The notes beneath the pieces are model-generated. The model was given only the letters and a program-made list of their open reading frames with translations. It ran no database searches and was not told the DNA's origin. A program made the position numbers and the translations under genes. From Plasmodium malariae (lineage: Eukaryota > Apicomplexa > Aconoidasida > Haemosporida > Plasmodiidae): a DNA stretch of 64,000 nucleotides. Below are positions 58,458 through 64,000 of this stretch, in pieces (position 1 is the first letter of the stretch; every line of letters begins with the position of its first letter). The DNA is taken from the NCBI RefSeq assembly GCF_900090045.1, contig NC_041775.1:186001-250000 (forward strand), in the 5' to 3' direction.

Positions 58458-58935
58458 CTTTTAAAGTTTTAACATACTTTGCTTTTGTACGAAAGTTCAT
58501 GTCAATTTTTTTCATTTTTACCAAATATTGTAAAATTTTATTTTATCTGTATTTTTTATATGTATATTTATATATGCATCTTATTTGAATGCAAATATAT
58601 AATTATATATTTTGTACATACATTTATAACATACGTTTACACACATACATATTTAGGATATATTTACATAATACATACATATATATATAATATATATTTG
58701 CGTGTTGTACTTAATACATATATTTGAGGGCGTATGCCATTCAATCTTGTAACGTTAGAAATATCAAATAAAGAAACGTGTTCGTCCCTTGTGTACATAT
58801 ATAATATATATATATGTATGTGTGTGCGAATGTACGTGTGCATGTATGTATAAGTATATAAATATATATATGTACTTGTGTAAGATAATCCCAAAGGAAG
58901 GCAATCTGTAACAGTTTTAAAGATTTATATATGAT
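54925..58935. promoter_or_regulatory. Long divergent intergenic region upstream of the helicase gene
   Basis: About 4 kb, very A+T-rich, with many poly(dA:dT) tracts (56521-56538, 56623-56640, 57896-57916, 58182-58198) and TA repeats (57540-57560, 58414-58440). It must hold both promoters. Frames open at 58479-58894 consist of tacata-type repeats and are not genes. Confidence 0.45.
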
Positions 58936-61900
58936 ATGATTTTAAGAAAACCCCAAAAAATATTACCATCAAACCGATACATGTATATTTTTTCATTAAT
59001 TAACGTATTGAAAGCAGCAACTGCTATAATTAAACCCAACTATTATTGTACGTGTTTTTACAACTCAGTTTTTCTACCACATTTAACAAAAAAAGCTAAT
59101 ATATTAAGTTTGCGTAACAGGCCTAACAAGAAGAATTATAATGCTTTTATATGTAAATATTCTAAAAAATATAAAATGAGTAATAAATTTTCAAATTCGA
59201 TAAGTATGAATGCGAATAATGAAAATGAAAAAATTTTAAATGAAAACAATGTTACTCAATTTAACAAAAATAGCAATGATGTAAAGAATTATAATAGGGG
59301 GTTTAGCCAATTTAGAAATTCTGTATTTAGTAAACAGTACACTCACAATAACAATAGCAGCAATAACAATAATAATAGCAGCAATAACAATAATAATAGC
59401 AGCAATAACAATAATAATAACAGTGGTAATAGTAATAATATCAGCAGTAACAAAAGTAAAAACAAGATGACCAGCAGTTACATTAGTAGTAACAGCAATT
59501 ACGTAAATAACAATAACGTTAGTGGAAGTATTAGTACAAAATATACAAATAATAGTCCTCAGCATTCGGGTTATTTTAGCAGGGAAAGTGGAAAAAAAAG
59601 TAATGAGGAGAGTCACTCCTTTAGTGAAACGAAATTGAATGTAAATACGAGTGCAAATTATACAGATTACAACATTAAAGATAGTAAAAATTATTCCATG
59701 AATATCCAGCATAATCATAATGGCAATAGCAATAATAATAATAATAATAATCCATATATGAATGATAACGACGTAAATATTAATAATTTCAAAATGAATA
59801 ATTTTAATAAAGAACACATGCTTCTAAAAAATGCAAAGGATAAAAATATGTGCAGCAATAATGTAAGTGCAAGAAGTGGTAGTAATATGAATACAACTAA
59901 CGCTGTTAATGGAATTTATCAAGAAAATTCGATGAAAAACTTTAATTACAAAAGTAATGTAAATGAAAAAAGGTTAAACATGGAAGGAATAAGTAATAAT
60001 AATAATATTACAAAGGGTAATGAGCGATTTAGTTATCTGAATGATAATTATCCAAGTAACATGAAATCTAAAATGAAAAATGCTTTTAGTTCAAATAAAA
60101 AAAATATGTCTTCATATAACACCAATTTAAACAATGCTGCAAGCCATCAATATAGCAAAAACTTGGAAAATGTAAAATATATGCAGAAAAATTATAAAGG
60201 GGAAATATCAGAAGATATCATGAATAATAGTAGTAATAATAACAATAATAGCAGTAGTAACAATAATAATATGAATAACTGCGATTTAAATAAAAAATTT
60301 GGAATGTTTGGAGATCCCAGTATGAACAACGTTGACATGAATAATATGGCAAATGCAGACGATTCCATGGGTTATAATGATAAAGCAAACAGTGAAGCAA
60401 TTACCACGAATAACCCTAGTAGCAACACTCACAGAAGTAACAGTAGTATGAGGACTCATAAGCTAAATAGTTTGATAAAAAATGAAGAATCTAAGAGAAG
60501 TGAAAATTTTGAGAATGCCCATCATGACAAAGACTATATGTATGAAAAGACGAATAATTTAAGAGGCATGATGGATAACTCGCCTGTGTATAATAATAGA
60601 AATCGAAATAAGATGATATCCAATAATTATAACGCTATGAACACAATGAGCGGCATGTTCGGTCCAGTAAAAAGTGGGAGTCGCATGAACAACGTGAACA
60701 GTATAAACAACTTGAGTAGCGTGGATTATGGAAATAAAATGATAGGCGAACACGAAAAAGGAGCAAACAGTGGAATGAATAAGAATACAAGAAACATTTC
60801 CTATGAAAACAAAACAAACAATTACAATAACGATATGAACAAATTGAAGAGTTACGAAGCTAAGAAGAATGACTACTACGGGAATTATGCATCTTCGAGT
60901 AGTTTAAAAAATATGAATATCGTGAACAGTGTAAGTAATGCAAGTGGGGTGCTAAACAAAATGGATGATTCATATAACGGAAATAATATAAACAGACAAA
61001 GTTCTTTGAATTCGGGAACATCGTCCCCTAACTTGGATGCAGATGCATTTTCTTTTTATGATTTTAACGATTTTTTAAATTATATGTATAAGGATGAAAA
61101 TATATTAACGCTTTTTTATATAAGAAAGAATTATTTAAAAGCTGAATCACGCGAAGAGTTTGTAAATGAAGATGACAAAATAAAATACTCAATCATTTGG
61201 ACGTTTGCAAATGATGAAAAGATAGCTGTTTCTGGAACACATAATACAAAAAAGTTAAGTAAAAAAGTGTGTGTGAAAAAAATTTTATTAAAATTAAAAA
61301 ATATATCCCTTTTAGAGTTAGATCAAATGACAAAATGGATGATAAATAGCTTAAATGTTATTTTAAAAGTTGAACATAAAAATATGGAAAACAAATTAAA
61401 TACTAACAACAATATTTATTGTAGTAATATAGAATGGAAAGTTAATAATAAAATGTATCAATCTACGGGAGTCCATGCTCATGAAAAAATAGCTGAAATT
61501 ATTGCTACGCAAAAGTTGTATATGCTTTTATATGATATAAAAGATCAATTAATAAAGGAAACAGAATACATGAAAATGGTCGAAGAAAAAAAAGGGGGAG
61601 GAAACATGCATGTAAATACGAATAAAATGTACGAAAATAATAATAATAATAATAATAACGTGTTTGAAAAAATGATGGGTAACATGGGTGGAAAATATGA
61701 TCATTTGAAAGGTCAAGGTGCAAACAGAAATTTTGGAGACAACATGTTATATAAAAATTCAAGTAGTATTGGCAGTGGTAACCATTATAATAATGCCATT
61801 TACCGTGCGAATGATAAAACTTCTCTTAATGCTGATAACCCGATGTTACAACCGGGAGTAGCCACATTATACGGAAGAACCATGAATAATAGCATAGACA

Positions 61901-64000
61901 TGAGTAACGTTATTAACAATGCAGGTAATATGAACTTTGCTAATAGTGGAAGTAGTAATAATAATAATATCATTATGTCAAATATGAACGATAAAATGGG
62001 TGCAGGGGATAGTATGAATGGTTTAAACAATGCAGGAGTCGGAACAGCAGGAATTTCAGATCCCTCAGAACTTATCACGTACAGCTTAACAAAACAAGAC
62101 GCGAGCAGTATACAGATGTTAAGAAATAATATTGCATCTAGATATAAAATTCATCAAACAGAGAATTTTGAACAAGTATATAATTTATATAAATGTACAT
62201 TAGAATGGGAATGGAAAAATGGAAAAGTAACTTGTAAATCCAAAAGTGTTGGATATGGAAGTACAAAAAGTTTAGCGAAATGTGAGGCTGCATATGACAT
62301 GTTAGTAAAAAATAATTTAATAGAATATGTTTCTTCAACTGATAGAAAAAATGCTCAATATATTAGAGACTTAATATCAAAAGATTTAACCAAAGCATTG
62401 AACTTAGCAGTTCAGTTTATTATTCAATATAGTAGTAGTGCATGGTCTATATTTCTAATATTTTTATTAAGGGAATTATTAATAGATGGCAATTATGATA
62501 ATATAAATAGATTGTTAAATACACTTGTAGAGGTCAGTAAAGAGGGGAGGATTGAAGTAGACAATATTAATAAGTTAAATAACACGAATTCTAGTTCAAC
62601 TAATAATATGAACAATTATACAAACAATATGTGTAATGCAAATAATTATAACGGAGAAATATCGAAAGGTATGTACAATAATGCTGGAGAGGAAGTATAT
62701 ACGAACAGTTCAAGTAACTTGTTCTTTTGTAATCCGTATATTCAAAATAAATGTGATAATAGCAATTATGTGCATAAACTAGTTTCCATAGATTTATGGG
62801 AAAAATTAATAGATGAATGTGTAGTAGTTTTGAATGACAAACTGTGTTTCCATTGTATTACTTTACTACAAGAAGTGGAATTAGATTATTCCATTTTTAT
62901 ATCAAAAAGTGCACATGATTATTATAAAAAATATCGAATTATGTTAGCTCTAGAATTACAAGCCAATTTAGCACAAAGTATTCAAGAAAAAAGGGATTTT
63001 GAATATTTACATGAAAACAAATCTTTATTGTTAAAAATGAAAAGTATCACATTACCCATATTATCATTCACATGTACTCTAACGACAGAAGAAAAAGAAT
63101 GGATGAAATCCACCCAAATGAGAGAAGATGATATTGTTTTATTAAAACCATGTGATCAATTATTAAAAGATGAAGATGCATGGTCTAATAGCTTAATAGG
63201 AAGTATTACAAGCACAAAAAGTGATAATACAAGTTATAATATTAATGTAAGAATTTTTTCTGCTGAAAATACTAAAAAAGCCAATGTAAAATATACTAAA
63301 TATAAATTATATTTATTATTAAATATAGTTACACATGAAAGAATGTTACAAGCTTTAAGATCAATTACTTTTATAGGCTCTGTGCCAACACAATATCAAT
63401 CCCCTTATGTATTCACACCTGAAATACGTTTCTTAATACTACATACATATAATAAACATGGAAAATTTATTGCACAAAATGGGAAATTGAATGAAGAAAT
63501 AGCAGATTATGAAAAAATTAAAATGGATTTTCATAATAATGAATCTTTAAAAAATCCACATGATGATATATTAAGAGAGTACAGCAGAGAAGCAAAAAAC
63601 CCGTATGAAGATTTACTTAATGAAGCTTTAAATAAACAAATTGGAAATACACATGTAGACGAAATTGATCAATATTTAATTGAAAGTATTAACTTACCAA
63701 CAAATTTGCCCCTTAATGATTCTCAAAAATTAGCTTGCCTAAGTGCGTTAACAAGGAGACTTACCCTTGTACAAGGTCCACCAGGTACAGGTAAAACACA
63801 TGTTGCTTGTGCTATTATAGACAGTTGGCATAGACAGAATAGCAATAAAAAAATTTTAGCCGTCGCAGATTCTAATGTTGCAGCAAATAACTTAGTTGAA
63901 GGATTAAAAAAAAGAAATATTCAAGCTGTTCGAGTAGGGGCAGGAAGTGATAGCGATTTCCATGAAGAAGCTATTATGGAATTTCACCGTTATAAAGATT
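58936..64000 (+). CDS. SF1 (UPF1/DNA2-NAM7-like) helicase with dsRNA-binding-like domains; 3' end beyond window
   Basis: The frame is open for 1,688 codons to the edge. ATG 58936 opens MILRKPQKILPSNRYMYIFS; 59176 (MSNKFSNS) is an alternative start. Residues about 100-690 are Asn/Ser-rich low complexity. Structured parts follow: a dsRBD-like segment from about 715 (KIKYSIIWTFANDEKIAVSG), a second about 815-880 (CSNIEWKVNNKMYQSTGVHA), a third about 1056-1135 (YKCTLEWEWKNGKVTCKSKS, then STKSLAKCEAAYDML), a helical region, then the helicase core: Q-motif-like DSQKLACLSAL and Walker A GPPGTGKT near 1614-1621, then ILAVADSNVAANNLVEGL (motif Ia). Later motifs lie outside. I believe it corresponds to the P. 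falciparum protein named erythrocyte membrane-associated antigen, though the sequence indicates an RNA helicase. Confidence 0.85.
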   Translation, partial: MILRKPQKILPSNRYMYIFSLINVLKAATAIIKPNYYCTCFYNSVFLPHLTKKANILSLRNRPNKKNYNAFICKYSKKYKMSNKFSNSISMNANNENEKILNENNVTQFNKNSNDVKNYNRGFSQFRNSVFSKQYTHNNNSSNNNNNSSNNNNNSSNNNNNNSGNSNNISSNKSKNKMTSSYISSNSNYVNNNNVSGSISTKYTNNSPQHSGYFSRESGKKSNEESHSFSETKLNVNTSANYTDYNIKDSKNYSMNIQHNHNGNSNNNNNNNPYMNDNDVNINNFKMNNFNKEHMLLKNAKDKNMCSNNVSARSGSNMNTTNAVNGIYQENSMKNFNYKSNVNEKRLNMEGISNNNNITKGNERFSYLNDNYPSNMKSKMKNAFSSNKKNMSSYNTNLNNAASHQYSKNLENVKYMQKNYKGEISEDIMNNSSNNNNNSSSNNNNMNNCDLNKKFGMFGDPSMNNVDMNNMANADDSMGYNDKANSEAITTNNPSSNTHRSNSSMRTHKLNSLIKNEESKRSENFENAHHDKDYMYEKTNNLRGMMDNSPVYNNRNRNKMISNNYNAMNTMSGMFGPVKSGSRMNNVNSINNLSSVDYGNKMIGEHEKGANSGMNKNTRNISYENKTNNYNNDMNKLKSYEAKKNDYYGNYASSSSLKNMNIVNSVSNASGVLNKMDDSYNGNNINRQSSLNSGTSSPNLDADAFSFYDFNDFLNYMYKDENILTLFYIRKNYLKAESREEFVNEDDKIKYSIIWTFANDEKIAVSGTHNTKKLSKKVCVKKILLKLKNISLLELDQMTKWMINSLNVILKVEHKNMENKLNTNNNIYCSNIEWKVNNKMYQSTGVHAHEKIAEIIATQKLYMLLYDIKDQLIKETEYMKMVEEKKGGGNMHVNTNKMYENNNNNNNNVFEKMMGNMGGKYDHLKGQGANRNFGDNMLYKNSSSIGSGNHYNNAIYRANDKTSLNADNPMLQPGVATLYGRTMNNSIDMSNVINNAGNMNFANSGSSNNNNIIMSNMNDKMGAGDSMNGLNNAGVGTAGISDPSELITYSLTKQDASSIQMLRNNIASRYKIHQTENFEQVYNLYKCTLEWEWKNGKVTCKSKSVGYGSTKSLAKCEAAYDMLVKNNLIEYVSSTDRKNAQYIRDLISKDLTKALNLAVQFIIQYSSSAWSIFLIFLLRELLIDGNYDNINRLLNTLVEVSKEGRIEVDNINKLNNTNSSSTNNMNNYTNNMCNANNYNGEISKGMYNNAGEEVYTNSSSNLFFCNPYIQNKCDNSNYVHKLVSIDLWEKLIDECVVVLNDKLCFHCITLLQEVELDYSIFISKSAHDYYKKYRIMLALELQANLAQSIQEKRDFEYLHENKSLLLKMKSITLPILSFTCTLTTEEKEWMKSTQMREDDIVLLKPCDQLLKDEDAWSNSLIGSITSTKSDNTSYNINVRIFSAENTKKANVKYTKYKLYLLLNIVTHERMLQALRSITFIGSVPTQYQSPYVFTPEIRFLILHTYNKHGKFIAQNGKLNEEIADYEKIKMDFHNNESLKNPHDDILREYSREAKNPYEDLLNEALNKQIGNTHVDEIDQYLIESINLPTNLPLNDSQKLACLSALTRRLTLVQGPPGTGKTHVACAIIDSWHRQNSNKKILAVADSNVAANNLVEGLKKRNIQAVRVGAGSDSDFHEEAIMEFHRYKD
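59347..59430 (+). repeat. Asn/Ser codon repeat in the helicase N-terminal region
   Basis: An 18-bp-type repeat of aacaataatnatagcagcaat units encodes SSNNNN blocks. It sits within the long disordered region and opens an Ile/Val-rich frame on the minus strand at 59236-59817, which is an artefact. Confidence 0.85.

Noticed and set aside
58479..58894. Frames of about 80 codons rich in Tyr and Ile
   Set aside because: They follow tacata/atatat repeats on both strands and have no coding character.

Overview
This window looks like nuclear DNA of a malaria parasite (Plasmodium), running from subtelomere on the left towards the conserved chromosome interior on the right. The evidence is an extreme A+T bias, long poly(dA:dT) tracts, GT-AG introns of about 80 to 530 bp, Asn/Lys-rich insertions in conserved proteins, a three-exon PIR gene, a PEXEL-like two-exon exported protein, a parasite chitinase and a tRNA-Tyr with an 11-nt intron. 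A PIR gene together with about four-fifths A+T argues against the GC-rich simian clade. P. malariae or a close relative is my best guess, but the species is not settled from sequence alone.

Layout: (1) 1-11 kb is subtelomeric. It holds a broken secreted-protein gene, a 186-bp pyrimidine-rich tandem duplication, an intact PIR gene rebuilt from three exons, about 4 kb with gene-relic traces, and a 676-residue exported protein with an acidic run and E/K repeats. (2) 11-26 kb is very A+T-rich and gene-poor. Joining exons by hand reveals tiny membrane proteins near 15.5, 19.7 and 24.1 kb, each with one membrane segment and a phase-0 intron just after it. The 15.5 kb copy carries a one-base frameshift. 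(3) 26-37 kb holds the long-form ookinete-type chitinase, a fourth small membrane protein (29.3 kb), a three-exon 58-residue protein (31.7 kb), tRNA-Ala and tRNA-Tyr, and a four-exon secreted protein with two canonical EF-hands (35-36 kb). (4) 37-64 kb is conserved core: a VPS50/syndetin-like tethering subunit, a CIA2/MIP18 Fe-S assembly factor, an RBBP5/SWD1-like COMPASS subunit, a small probably mitochondrial protein, an unrecognised 726-residue protein with a faint exonuclease-like segment, and the first 1,688 codons of an SF1 (UPF1/DNA2-like) helicase with dsRNA-binding-like domains.

There is no operon logic. The EF-hand and VPS50-like genes are divergent, as are the 54.9 kb protein and the helicase. 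The CIA2 and RBBP5-like genes converge. The most useful new material is the set of small spliced genes that no single reading frame of 60 codons shows in full: the EF-hand protein, the 31.7 kb protein and the four small membrane proteins. They were assembled from reading-frame continuity and splice-site quality and need RNA evidence.
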